In this document: in pieces, positions 1 to 9,200 of the stretch
Layout: every line of letters begins with the position of its first letter
Position numbering within the stretch: the first letter of the stretch is position 1
Origin: Schleiferiaceae bacterium
Lineage (GTDB): Bacteria > Bacteroidota > Bacteroidia > Flavobacteriales > Schleiferiaceae
Reading direction: 5' to 3'
NCBI GenBank assembly: GCA_030829675.1
Contig: JAURAE010000008.1
Location: forward strand, 1-27,345
DNA: 27,345 bases
Notes under the pieces: generated by a model
Told to the model about the DNA's origin: nothing
Databases searched by the model: none
The model's input: only the letters and a program-made list of their open reading frames with translations
Program-made: the position numbers and the translations under genes

Positions 1-2
1 AG

Positions 3-1718
3 TTAATGATGACTTCTAAAGTTGGCGGGGAGTGGAAATCGTACAGCACCAAAGAATTTGTAGATGCCGTCGATCAGGCAAGTCGCGCTCTTTTGGCTCT
101 CGGCGTTAAACACGGGGATAAAGTCGCTCTTATTTCCCATAACAACCGTTGTGAATGGAATATCATGGACCACGCACTATTGCAAATTGGTGCCGTAGAC
201 GTTCCGATCTATCCAACTATGACCGAAGACGATTACGAATACATCTTTAACCATAGCGAGAGTATTTACTGTTTCGTCTCGAACGACGAGTTGTATCAAA
301 AGGTAAAGAACACGATGCCTAAATGTGACAACATGAAGCAGTGTTACACTTTTGAGAAATATGACGGTATCCCACACTGGCATGAGGTTTACGACATGGG
401 TGCGTCTATGGACAAACAAGAGGAGCTTGAAAAAATGGCTGCTGCTGTGGATCCTGAGGACCTGGCAACCATCATCTATACTTCTGGTACAACAGGCCTT
501 CCAAAAGGTGTAATGTTATCACACCGCAATGTGATGTCAAATGTAATCTCCGCAACACCTCGTATTCCTGGATTAGTTCGTGGACAAGCACGCGCATTAA
601 GCTTCTTGCCCGTGTGTCACAGCTTTGAGCGATTCATTCAATACTTGTATATGTATAATGGGGCGGCCATTTATTTCGCCGAAAGTATTGAAACCATCAA
701 GGCGGATTTGAACTATACGAAACCGACCATTTTCACGGCCGTTCCTCGCTTGTTGGAGAAGTTCTTCGACGGCATCGTTGCTAACGGAACAGCTGCAGGT
801 GGATTAAAGACGAAAATCTTCGAATGGGCGGTAAGCCTTGCGTTGCAGTGGGAACCTGAAAATGCCAATGGCGCTTTCTACCACTGGAAACTCGGTATTG
901 CTGACAAACTGGTATTCAGCAAAGTGCGTGCAGCACTAGGAATGACTGAGGTCAAGGCCGTAGCTTCAGGTTCTGCTGCCCTACAACCTAGATTGGCACG
1001 TTTCTTCTCTGGCATGGGCGTTCCTATTCTAGAAGGATATGGGTTGACTGAAACCGCTCCGGTGATTTCGGTGAACACAACCGCAGAACCAGGAATGATT
1101 CGCGTTGGATCTGTAGGTAAGGTGATCGACGGCGTTGAAGCAAAAATTGCCGAAGACGGTGAGATTTTGGCCAAAGGACCAAATATCATGATGGGGTACT
1201 ATAAACAACCAGAACTTACTGCTGAGGTAATGACTGGCGAGTGGTTCCACACTGGCGATATTGGTGTTATTGAGGATGGATTTATCCGCATCACTGATCG
1301 CAAGAAGGAAATGTTCAAGACCTCAGGAGGTAAGTATATCGCACCACAGTTGATAGAGAACGAACTCAAAGCCTCACACCTCATTGAGCAGAGCATGGTG
1401 ATCGGTTCGAACCGCAAGTTCCCGGCTGCCATCTGTATACTAAATGAGCCAGGAGTTAAAGAGTGGTGTTCACGTCACGACATCGAATTCACAACCATTG
1501 AAGAAATGGCTCAGAACCAACAAGTACGCGATCGCGTGTGGAAAGATGTTGAAAAGGCAAATTCTGGTTTCGGTCAATGGGAGAAGGTGAAGAAGATCAT
1601 TATCGACACAGAAGAATTCTCTGTAGATAATGGATGTTTGACGCCAACCTTCAAGGTGAAGCGCAAGCCAATCCTCGCCAAGTACGAGAAACAAATTGAA
1701 GAGCTCTACGCAGAGTAA
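3..1718 (+). CDS. Long-chain-fatty-acid--CoA ligase (AMP-forming), 5' end outside window
   Basis: Acyl-activating enzyme that makes acyl-CoA from fatty acid, ATP and CoA through an acyl-AMP intermediate, probably at the inner face of the cytoplasmic membrane. Numbering from the first visible Met (position 6), the AMP-binding P-loop YTSGTTGLPKG lies near residue 158, GYGLTE near 344, the adenylate-binding segment EWFHTGDIG near 412, and the hinge/C-terminal DRKKEMFKTSGGKYIAP near 431. The reading frame stays open to the left edge. Family members of this FadD15-like type carry about 20 more residues before the GEWKSYS segment, so the true start is probably upstream of the window and the ATG at 6 or 9 is internal. 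It ends 18 bases before a strong intrinsic terminator and is the last gene of its transcript. Substrate chain length cannot be read from the sequence. Confidence 0.93.
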   Translation, partial: LMMTSKVGGEWKSYSTKEFVDAVDQASRALLALGVKHGDKVALISHNNRCEWNIMDHALLQIGAVDVPIYPTMTEDDYEYIFNHSESIYCFVSNDELYQKVKNTMPKCDNMKQCYTFEKYDGIPHWHEVYDMGASMDKQEELEKMAAAVDPEDLATIIYTSGTTGLPKGVMLSHRNVMSNVISATPRIPGLVRGQARALSFLPVCHSFERFIQYLYMYNGAAIYFAESIETIKADLNYTKPTIFTAVPRLLEKFFDGIVANGTAAGGLKTKIFEWAVSLALQWEPENANGAFYHWKLGIADKLVFSKVRAALGMTEVKAVASGSAALQPRLARFFSGMGVPILEGYGLTETAPVISVNTTAEPGMIRVGSVGKVIDGVEAKIAEDGEILAKGPNIMMGYYKQPELTAEVMTGEWFHTGDIGVIEDGFIRITDRKKEMFKTSGGKYIAPQLIENELKASHLIEQSMVIGSNRKFPAAICILNEPGVKEWCSRHDIEFTTIEEMAQNQQVRDRVWKDVEKANSGFGQWEKVKKIIIDTEEFSVDNGCLTPTFKVKRKPILAKYEKQIEELYAE

Positions 1719-1736
1719 GCCCTAATATTGGTAAAT

Positions 1737-1771
1737 AAAAATCCCCGCATTTGTGCGGGGATTTTTTTTTT
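1737..1771 (+). terminator. Intrinsic terminator of the acyl-CoA ligase gene
   Basis: A perfect 13-bp stem (1737-1749 with 1754-1766) with a TTTG loop is followed by an unbroken T run to 1771. The A tract in front makes it able to act on the minus strand as well, as a back-up for rpsT transcription. Confidence 0.93.
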
Positions 1772-1790
1772 GCTTGACTCAGAACCAAAC

Positions 1791-1819
1791 AAAAAAACCC
1801 GCCTCCTTAGGAAGCGGGT
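1791..1819 (-). terminator. Intrinsic terminator of rpsT
   Basis: On the minus strand a 10-bp stem (1819-1810 with 1806-1797) around a three-base loop is followed by seven T. The one non-Watson-Crick position is a G-U pair only when read on the minus strand (A-C on the plus strand), which supports rpsT as the gene served. Confidence 0.9.
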
Positions 1820-1850
1820 CATCATTATCTTTACACCGTTTAAGTTAAGC

Positions 1851-2102
1851 CTATAGAGCAGCTACGTGCTTTGCCAAGCTTGACTTCAAATTAGAAGCTT
1901 TCTTTTTGTGGATGATGTTGCGTTTCGCAAGTTTATCCAACATAGAAGCTACACGTGGAAGCAATTCAACTGCTTCTGACGCATCAGTGGTAGAGCGCAA
2001 ACGACGCACGGCGTTACGAGTCGTCTTGTGGTAGTAACGATTGTGCGCAGCCTTCTTGGCTGTTTGGCGTATTCTCTTTAATGCAGACTTATGGTTTGCC
2101 AT
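1851..2102 (-). CDS. rpsT: 30S ribosomal protein S20
   Basis: An 83-aa, strongly basic protein beginning MANHKSALKRIRQ, the typical S20 N-terminus, with the conserved KRNIIHKKKASNLKS segment near the end. S20 binds 16S rRNA early in small-subunit assembly. The frame is open further upstream, but that extension runs through the tRNA-Glu gene, so ATG at 2102 is the start. There is no clear Shine-Dalgarno sequence, as is common in Bacteroidota. It lies 22 bases after the 3' end of tRNA-Glu on the same strand with no terminator between, so the two are probably cotranscribed from the promoter at 2238-2267. Confidence 0.97.
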   Translation of the reverse strand: MANHKSALKRIRQTAKKAAHNRYYHKTTRNAVRRLRSTTDASEAVELLPRVASMLDKLAKRNIIHKKKASNLKSSLAKHVAAL

Positions 2103-2124
2103 TGTCTTTTTAATTAAGTTTTTG

Positions 2125-2197
2125 TGACCCGTACGGGAATCGAACCCGTGTTTCCGCCGTGAAAGGGCGGCGTCCTGGACCGCTAGACGAACGGGCC
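2125..2197 (-). tRNA. tRNA-Glu (anticodon TTC)
   Basis: A 73-base cloverleaf on the minus strand. The acceptor arms GGCCCGT and ACGGGTC pair (one G-U), the anticodon stem is CCGCC/GGCGG with loop CTTTCAC and anticodon TTC, and the T arm ACGGG-TTCGATT-CCCGT is canonical. The discriminator base is A. The 3' CCA is not encoded; the next bases are CAAAAA. It sits in the leader of rpsT and just upstream of it is a 16-base palindrome. Confidence 0.97.
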
Positions 2198-2199
2198 AA

Positions 2200-2233
2200 A
2201 ATGTTCCAGAACATTCCCCTCTTTTGTTTGGGG
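2200..2233 (-). other. Two small inverted repeats in the tRNA-Glu/rpsT leader
   Basis: Two hairpin-forming sequences lie between the promoter and the tRNA. CCCC and GGGG (2216-2219 and 2230-2233) flank a ten-base loop. Next to it is the palindrome AATGTTC-CA-GAACATT (2200-2215), only two bases from the mature tRNA 5' end. They may structure the precursor near the RNase P cleavage site; an operator is the alternative. Confidence 0.5.
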
Positions 2234-2237
2234 AGTG

Positions 2238-2267
2238 CAAATGTAATGAGCTTTTTCAGTTCTACAA
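2238..2267 (-). promoter_or_regulatory. Promoter of tRNA-Glu/rpsT (Bacteroidota sigma-A type)
   Basis: On the minus strand a perfect -7 element TACATTTG (2245-2238) lies 19 bases after a -33 TTG (2267-2265). This matches the Bacteroidota consensus TTG, 17-23 bases, TAnnTTTG. Transcription should start near 2231. It is the best two-part promoter in the window. Confidence 0.8.
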
Positions 2268-2315
2268 CACTTTCGCTGAAAAAATCAAAAATATTTTCAC
2301 CCGCTACATTGAGGC

Positions 2316-3791
2316 CTAGTACGCCCTAGCGAAGACAACGCGTTGCTTGCTCGGCTTACCCGTAAGAACACATGTCCCCTCTTCCTCATTGTTATTTAGA
2401 GGTATACAGCGAATAGTCGCTTTTGTCAAATCCTTGATCTTATCTTCCGTTTCAGTCGTACCATCCCAATGGGCATGTACAAAGCCTGCATTTGATTTTA
2501 TCAGCGTTTCAAATTCTTCCCAGCTATTGGCAACGTGAGTATGTTCTTCTCGGAATTTCAACGCTTTCTCAAACAAGCTGTTTTGGATCTCGTCCAACAA
2601 CGCTGGAATAACGGTCGCAACGTCTGATTGAGACACAAACTGTTTGGTTAGGGTATCTCTACGTGCTAATTCCACACTGCCCTTTTCAAGATCCTTAGGA
2701 CCAATGGCTATGCGCAACGGCACGCCTTGCAGCTCGTATTGGTTGAACTTCCAACCTGGTTTTTGAGTATCGCGGTCGTCATACTTCACGGTAACGCCTA
2801 CTGCGCGCAATTGCTGCACCAAATCGTTTGCCACTTCTGAAATTGCATCCAACTGCTCTTGACCTTTATAAATCGGCACAATAACAACTTGATATGGAGC
2901 CAATTTCGGCGGTAATACCAAACCGTTATCATCACTGTGCGTCATGATCAGCGCCCCCATTAATCGGGTACTTACCCCCCAAGAGGTTGCCCAAACGTAC
3001 TCTTGTGTCCCTTCTTTGGTCTGGAATTTCACATCAAAAGCCTTGGCAAAGTTTTGACCGAGAAAATGAGAAGTTCCAGCCTGTAATGCCTTTCCATCTT
3101 GCATTAGGGCTTCTATACAATAGGTTTCCAAAGCACCGGCAAAACGCTCTCCTTCCGTTTTGATACCACGCAACACAGGAATAGCCATGATTTCTTCTAC
3201 AAACGAGGCGTATACATCCAACATGGTTTCAGCCTCTTGAATGGCCTCCTCTTTAGTGGCATGCGCCGTATGGCCCTCTTGCCATAAGAATTCAGCCGTA
3301 CGCAAGAACAAACGCGTACGCATTTCCCAACGCACCACATTCGCCCATTGGTTCACCAAAATTGGCAGGTCACGGTAGCTCTGAATCCAATCGCGGTAAG
3401 TATCCCAAATAATGGTTTCAGACGTCGGACGTACAATTAGTTCTTCTTCCAACTTTGCGGCTGGATCTACAATAACGCCATTACCATCAGGATCATTCTT
3501 CAATCGGTAGTGAGTCACCACCGCACATTCCTTTGCGAAACCGTCCACATGAGAGGCTTCTTTCGAAAAGTATGACTTCGGGATAAACAACGGGAAGTAG
3601 GCATTCATATGACCGGTCTCTTTGAATCGACGATCTAAATCAGCCTGGATACGCTCCCAAATAGCGAAACCGTAAGGCTTAATCACCATTGAACCACGAA
3701 CTCCTGAGTTCTGAGCCAAATCGGCCTTCACTACGAGTTCATTGTACCATTTTGAGTAATCTTCCGCTCTTGTTGTCAAGTGTTTTCCCAT
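2316..3791 (-). CDS. proS: Prolyl-tRNA synthetase, archaeal/eukaryotic-like type
   Basis: Class II aminoacyl-tRNA synthetase that charges tRNA-Pro; 491 aa, the usual length for the short ProRS type without an editing insertion. It begins MGKHLTTRAEDYSKWYNEL, typical of Bacteroidota ProRS. Visible class II features are EEELIVRPTSE, the RWEMRTRLFLRTAEFLWQEGH block, and TSWGVSTRLMGALIMTHSDDNG, followed by the anticodon-binding domain (APYQVVIVPI onward). The C-terminus ends in tyrosine (VVFARAY), a hallmark of this type. An upstream in-frame ATG would add 30 unrelated residues, so ATG at 3791 is chosen. It is divergent from the lipoprotein gene at 3853 with 61 bases between, and a tRNA gene plus rpsT lie downstream. 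Confidence 0.96.
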   Translation of the reverse strand: MGKHLTTRAEDYSKWYNELVVKADLAQNSGVRGSMVIKPYGFAIWERIQADLDRRFKETGHMNAYFPLFIPKSYFSKEASHVDGFAKECAVVTHYRLKNDPDGNGVIVDPAAKLEEELIVRPTSETIIWDTYRDWIQSYRDLPILVNQWANVVRWEMRTRLFLRTAEFLWQEGHTAHATKEEAIQEAETMLDVYASFVEEIMAIPVLRGIKTEGERFAGALETYCIEALMQDGKALQAGTSHFLGQNFAKAFDVKFQTKEGTQEYVWATSWGVSTRLMGALIMTHSDDNGLVLPPKLAPYQVVIVPIYKGQEQLDAISEVANDLVQQLRAVGVTVKYDDRDTQKPGWKFNQYELQGVPLRIAIGPKDLEKGSVELARRDTLTKQFVSQSDVATVIPALLDEIQNSLFEKALKFREEHTHVANSWEEFETLIKSNAGFVHAHWDGTTETEDKIKDLTKATIRCIPLNNNEEEGTCVLTGKPSKQRVVFARAY

Positions 3792-3817
3792 AATAATAGG
3801 TCTTGGTATAACTTTTG

Positions 3818-3825
3818 TACCTTTA
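3818..3825 (+). promoter_or_regulatory. Candidate -7 element of the lipoprotein/barrel operon
   Basis: TACCTTTA matches TAnnTTTG at all but the last base and lies 27 bases before the ATG at 3853. The only nearby TTG (3803-3805) is too close at 12 bases. An alternative, TA at 3809 with an extra base, cannot be excluded. Confidence 0.35.
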
Positions 3826-3836
3826 GTTGCAAACGG

Positions 3837-3844
3837 CAAAACTA
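3837..3844 (-). promoter_or_regulatory. -7 element of the proS promoter
   Basis: TAGTTTTG on the minus strand is a perfect TAnnTTTG match, about 46 bases before the proS ATG. No TTG stands at the expected -33 distance. It faces a plus-strand -7 candidate 11 bases away. Confidence 0.5.
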
Positions 3845-3852
3845 CTGAAGTT

Positions 3853-4815
3853 ATGAAGAAGGTTCTCCTACTTAGCGGCATTTCTTATCTACTACTTTTA
3901 TCATGTGGTACTTCTGTGAGTTTAACCGACAACTATTTCGAAGACGAAAACTATTACGACCCCACCCTACCCTTGCCACTATTTGCCCTTCCGAATAACG
4001 GACCGGCATTGGAAGAATTGGGTGAAGATAATTTAGATGCCATCTGGCAAGGAACTACTGCAAACGGCTACAACTTCCCTAATACCCCAACCTATACTCG
4101 AAACTACTGGACCACCGGATTCGGGCGAATCAACTCGCCATATTGGTCCATAAATTCCATGGGATCCTGGAACACCTTCGGTTGGAATAGCCCCATGGGC
4201 TTATCTCCTTGGGGCAACTTTTGGATGCCAATGGGCTACAACTCCCTTGGCATGGGCGGTTTTGGATACGACCCGTACGGCTACAATCCCAACAGCTACA
4301 CCCCTTACGGATATAATCCCTACGGATACAATCCATACATGTACGGGTACGGGTATGGCTACGGCTACAATCCATACGGCTGGAATAGTGGTTGGGCGAG
4401 TTCTGGAAACGCCAATAACAACACACCTACAAGACCCGGGATTAACTATGGCGGCTCTCGCCCATCTAAATACGGCAGAAGTGGAGGCGGAAGCGCAGTC
4501 AATGGACGCACAACTGTGGACACCGACCAAAGTATTGGAGCGCGCACCCTACGGGCCATCGAGCAGCTGAGCGAACCTACAACTCCCAAGGCAAATTCTT
4601 CTCAACCTACGACACGCACAAGACCTACTCAAAGCACCTATGAGCGACCCACAAATACACAGTCTTTCGATCGATCTGTGAATGAACGCTCATGGTCGCA
4701 ACCTTCTCAAAGCACTCGCAGCAGTGACAACAGCTCAAGAAGCTACTCCCCAAGTAATTCTTCCGGGCGCAGTAGTTCGGGCAGCAGCGGTGCAGGAGGA
4801 TCGAGACGCCGATGA
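3853..4815 (+). CDS. Tyr/Gly/Asn/Pro-rich outer-envelope lipoprotein, function unknown
   Basis: A 320-aa protein with a lipoprotein signal MKKVLLLSGISYLLLLSC, lipidated Cys at 18. After an acidic N-terminal part, residues about 95-190 are rich in Trp, Gly, Asn, Pro and Tyr, with imperfect tandem repeats of the type YGYNP (DPYGYNP, TPYGYNPYGYNPY) and a GYGYGYGYNPYG stretch. The last 100 residues are Ser/Thr/Gln/Arg-rich and end GAGGSRRR, so the protein is probably largely disordered. I do not recognise a domain. Its TGA overlaps the ATG of the downstream barrel gene (ATGA), which argues for coupled translation and a shared role at the outer membrane. An adhesive or matrix-like surface role is only a guess from composition. 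Confidence 0.85.
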   Translation: MKKVLLLSGISYLLLLSCGTSVSLTDNYFEDENYYDPTLPLPLFALPNNGPALEELGEDNLDAIWQGTTANGYNFPNTPTYTRNYWTTGFGRINSPYWSINSMGSWNTFGWNSPMGLSPWGNFWMPMGYNSLGMGGFGYDPYGYNPNSYTPYGYNPYGYNPYMYGYGYGYGYNPYGWNSGWASSGNANNNTPTRPGINYGGSRPSKYGRSGGGSAVNGRTTVDTDQSIGARTLRAIEQLSEPTTPKANSSQPTTRTRPTQSTYERPTNTQSFDRSVNERSWSQPSQSTRSSDNSSRSYSPSNSSGRSSSGSSGAGGSRRR

Positions 4816-6212
4816 TTAGATCCAAGCTTCTACTTCTTGTATCCATAGTGGGCCTGCACATGCACGCCCAAGACTTGGATTACTTCCTAGAACTTAATCA
4901 GCCTACAACTATTGGGGATGCGCGCTTTACAAGCATGTCTTCTGCAACAGTCGCCCTGAGCGGCAGCATGACGGCTATCGCATTAAACCCCGCCCTTGCT
5001 GGACTGTATAGGCAACAAGGATTCAGTATGAACGTAGGTGGTCTGACCAGGACTATGTACGATCAAGATGATTTGTTTTTACGAGGGACTACAAACCGAG
5101 CCATCCTTCCGAATTTTGGCTGGGTATCTAAAGACCCCGAAAGCCCGATGCGCTTGTTTTTTGTCTACAATACGGATCACGCCTATGCGCGAAAATTCAA
5201 GATACAGGCCAGCGATGCAAACAGCATGCAACTGCCCATCATTGACTATGCCAACGGGACACCGCCCGAGTTTTTAGCGGATAATCTTGGGCCTTACGAG
5301 GATATGCTCTACCAATGCTATGCCGTCGACTGGGATCCAGATAATATGGAGTATGTGAGCACTGCTGACCTCACCTCTACAGACTACACGCACAACTATT
5401 TCCGAAAAGGAATGAGAAACAGAATTACCCTTGGCGCCGCTTTTCAGCAAAGCCCGCAATGGTATTTTGGTGGAAGCGTACAAATTGTCACTTCCAATGA
5501 AGATGTTGAAATCGAACATCGCGAGACCTACAACACCTTTTCGGATTTGAATTATTTCAGCTCCACGGAAGTGTGGACGAACATGTCCTTGGGCATCAGC
5601 GGAAATCTAGGAATGTATTACCGCCCGGTCCAATTACTTCGACTGGGCGCAGCCCTCGAGTTACCGCAAATTCATGGGTTCAACCTAGATTGGGAAACCA
5701 CTTTCAGCGCTACGCGTCCCTCGGTCAGCAGCAGCGCGATGACAGCCCAAGGGTATGGAACGGAATATAGTTGGGGCATCATTACTCCACCCAAACTGCA
5801 AAGTGGCGCGACCATCGTCGTAGGACGAGCGGGTCTGATTACCGCCGGACATACCTTCATCCCGCATTCGTGGACCATGAGCACGGGAAGAAACGAGCGT
5901 TACTTGGCAGAAATCATCGATAGCACCATTTCAAATCAGCATCTCTTTGCACTGGGTACAGAGTGGCGGTTAGGTCCTTTAATTTTAAGGGGCGGGGGGC
6001 AATTCTCTCCTTCCTACCGCGAAGGTCAACAAGCCGCCGTAGGGTACAGCCTAGGACTGGCCATTCGAAGCGACCAAACTACGGTAGAATTTGGCTGGCT
6101 ACGCCGCATTCAACGCAGCCAATACTATCCGTTCAGCAAGGATTACAGCGACCCATTCTTGTATCAAATGCAAGAGGCTATTCTGGTTATAGGCGTAGCT
6201 TGGAAAATCTAA
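4812..6212 (+). CDS. FadL/TodX (OMPP1)-type outer-membrane beta-barrel protein
   Basis: A 466-aa protein with a cleavable signal (MIRSKLLLLVSIVGLHMHAQ) followed by GDARFTSMSSATVALSGSM and ALNPALAGLY. This resembles the N-terminal plug of OMPP1/FadL/TodX transporters, which carry hydrophobic compounds such as fatty acids across the outer membrane. The rest alternates short polar and aromatic strands as expected of a barrel and ends in a hydrophobic strand (AILVIGVAWKI). The start overlaps the upstream lipoprotein stop by four bases. The substrate cannot be inferred. Assignment rests on N-terminal pattern and overall architecture, so the family is likely but not certain. Confidence 0.8.
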   Translation: MIRSKLLLLVSIVGLHMHAQDLDYFLELNQPTTIGDARFTSMSSATVALSGSMTAIALNPALAGLYRQQGFSMNVGGLTRTMYDQDDLFLRGTTNRAILPNFGWVSKDPESPMRLFFVYNTDHAYARKFKIQASDANSMQLPIIDYANGTPPEFLADNLGPYEDMLYQCYAVDWDPDNMEYVSTADLTSTDYTHNYFRKGMRNRITLGAAFQQSPQWYFGGSVQIVTSNEDVEIEHRETYNTFSDLNYFSSTEVWTNMSLGISGNLGMYYRPVQLLRLGAALELPQIHGFNLDWETTFSATRPSVSSSAMTAQGYGTEYSWGIITPPKLQSGATIVVGRAGLITAGHTFIPHSWTMSTGRNERYLAEIIDSTISNQHLFALGTEWRLGPLILRGGGQFSPSYREGQQAAVGYSLGLAIRSDQTTVEFGWLRRIQRSQYYPFSKDYSDPFLYQMQEAILVIGVAWKI

Positions 6213-6270
6213 GGGCTTTTCCATCTTTTGCCGTATTTTGCAGGGATAAGAACTGCATTAGAATCACACT

Positions 6271-9200
6271 ATGAAATTCACTTGGTTGAAACGCCTAACT
6301 GCCCTTGCCTTACTCATCTCACTTTGCCTTCCACAGGAAAGCTATGCGCAACGTAAAAGCAAAGACGACGCTCCCGCGTGGACGGATGCTAGCTTGAGTG
6401 CTTTCAAATGGAGAAATGTTGGTCCAGCTACCACATCAGGTCGTATTGTCGACCTCGCCGTGGACACTGAGAATCCTGGCACCTTGTACTTGGCCTTGGC
6501 CTCGGGCGGGGTATGGAAAACGACCAATAACGGCACCACTTTCGAGCCTATTTTCGACGGTGAGGGAAGCTACAGTACTGGGTGTGTGACCATAGACCCG
6601 ACAAATTCAAACGTAGTTTGGGTTGGATCGGGCGAGAATAACAACCAGCGTTCTGTGCCCTACGGTGATGGGGTATATGTGAGCCGTGACGGCGGAAAAT
6701 CTTGGGACAATGTTGGGTTGTCTTCGAGTGAGCATATCGGCATGATTACCATAGACCCGAATGACGGCAACCACGTGTACGTGGCAGCCTACGGTCCACT
6801 ATGGAGCCCCGGGGGTGAGCGTGGTATTTATGAAACAACGGATGGCGGGAAGAATTGGACCCGCATTCTCAATGTGAGTGAGCATACCGGATTCAACGAA
6901 ATACATATGGATCCTAGGGATCCAAAAACATTATACGCTACGGCTCATCAGCGTCGTCGCCACGTGTACACCTACCTCAGCGGTGGGCCAGAAAGTGCGA
7001 TTTACAAGAGCACGGACGGTGGGGCGAATTGGGAAAAGCTTGGCGGCGGATTGCCTGGCGGAGATGTGGGCCGTATCGGGATGGATATTGCGCCAGCGAA
7101 TCCAGACAAGCTGTACGCGACCATTGAAGGGCACGGTACTTACGCATCGGAAGATCGTGGGGCGAGCTGGAGCAAGAAATCGGGCCATGAAACTTCTGGA
7201 AACTACTACGTAGAGTTCATTTGCCACCCAACGGATGAAAACACCGTGTACAGCATGGATACCTACGCGCAAGTGAGCACGGACGGGGGTAAAACGTTCA
7301 ACCGCATTCCGAAGCGATTCAAGCATGTGGACAACCACTGTTTATGGATTGATCCTGCGAACACGGACCACATGTACATTGGTACGGACGGCGGCTTGTA
7401 TGAGACTTGGGATGGGATGAGCAGCTGGAATTGGAAGGCAAATATTCCTACGATCCAATTTTACCGTGTGGCCGTCGATAACGATTGGCCGTTCTACAAC
7501 ATTTACGGCGGAACTCAAGACAACAATAGCTTGGGTGGACCGTCGCAAACCATCAACTCTCGCGGAATCATCAACAGCGATTGGTTTGTGACCAATGGCG
7601 GCGATGGTTTTGAAAGCGCTACGGATCCAGACGATCCGAATATCGTTTATGCACAAGCACAATACGGATGGTTGGTACGATTCAATAAGCAAACGGGTGA
7701 GAAGACTCCTATTCAGCCCCAAAGTAGATACAAAGAGCCTGCCTATAGATGGAATTGGGATGCTCCGCTTATTGCGAGCAAGCACCAAAAGAAAACATTG
7801 TACTTCGCGGCGAATAAAGTCTTTAAGAGCACAGACCGTGGAGATAGCTGGACGGCTATTAGCGGGGACTTGAGCAGACAATTGGACCGCAACACCCTAC
7901 CTATTATGGACCGCTACTGGGGACCTGAGGCCGTGGCTTTACACAAGAGCACTTCGATTTATGGCAACATTGTGACCATGAAAGAGCACCCGAACAAACC
8001 GGGGCATTTATGGGTCGGAACAGACGACGGATTGGTTTGGAAGACGGAAGATGATGGTAAGAATTGGACCAGTGTCAAGAACTTCAATACGCTGCCTAAA
8101 ACCCAAGTAGGATCGCTAAATCTACCGCTCGTATATGTTCAGGACATCGTGCCTTCGCAGCACGACGACAATGTAATATATGCGGCGTTCAACAACCACA
8201 AAAACGGCGATTTCAAGCCGTATTTGTTCAAGAGTGACGACGGTGGACGTTCATGGGAAAGTATCGCTAGTGACTTGCCTGAGCGCGGCTCTGTGTACAG
8301 CGTTGCAGAGGATCACATCAACCCGAACCTATTGTTCGTAGGTACCGAATTTGGCCTTTGGTTTACCCTTGACGGAGGTGAGCACTGGAAGGAATTGGGC
8401 AGCGGATTGCCGACCATCGCAGTTCGCGACATCGCCATCCAAGAGCGCGAGAATGATTTGGTATTGGCCACTTTCGGACGTGGGTTCTATGTCTTGGACA
8501 ACTATAGCCCGCTACGCGAGCTTGAATATGTGTTGAATCAAGAAAATGCCTTCTTCACTACGAAGCCAGGACTGCTGTTCCGCCGCGCCAACATTGGTGG
8601 AATCGATTACAAAGGGGCACAATATTACACGGCTAAAAACCCTAAGGTAGGAGTGACTTTTGAATGGAACACCTCATCAAGTGCTGCCAAAGTGAAAGAT
8701 AACCGCCCGGAAGCCGATGAAAACCTACCCCACTACCCTAGCTTAGATCAACTTCGTGAGGAGGATTGGGAAGAGAAGGCGTATCTGTTGTTCGAAGTGA
8801 CCGATAGCAGCGGCAATGCAGTGGCCCGTTTTACTAAGGGCGACAGTAAAGGCATTCAACGCTACACTTGGGATGGACGCATGAGCAGTACTTCATCGAT
8901 CAGCACGAACGGTGAGCCCGTTACAGAAGCCTATGGTACTTCATTTGTAATGCCAGGCACCTACTACATCTCCATGCACCGTTCGACCAATGGCTCGTTG
9001 GAAACGTTGGTGGATAAGCATGAGTTTAAGGTCAACCACCTCTACAACTACGAAGGCATTGATATTGCCTTCAACCAGGGTGTTGATGCTTTGAATGGAC
9101 GAATGAACAAGGTTATGGCCGAGTTTAATGAGTTGAACGAGGAACTGGGGCAACTCCGAGCTGGGCTTCGCAACACTCCTGGAGCTTCTATGGAAGATTT

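Noticed and set aside
2200..2215. LexA or other SOS operator (AATGTTC-CA-GAACATT)
   Set aside because: It does not match an SOS box spacing I know, and it lies downstream of the promoter next to a tRNA; a leader hairpin is the simpler reading.
1851..2240. A 129-aa reading frame extending rpsT upstream
   Set aside because: The extra N-terminal 46 codons are the tRNA-Glu gene and its leader; S20 begins at MANHKS (2102).
4130..4570. Several overlapping frames of about 100 aa on both strands in the lipoprotein gene
   Set aside because: They are produced by the YGYNP codon repeats; their proteins are low-complexity and have no start or promoter signals.
6931..7881. Long minus-strand frames (135 and 179 aa) inside the Asp-box protein gene
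   Set aside because: Shadows of a clearly coding plus-strand frame with repeated motifs; no family resemblance.
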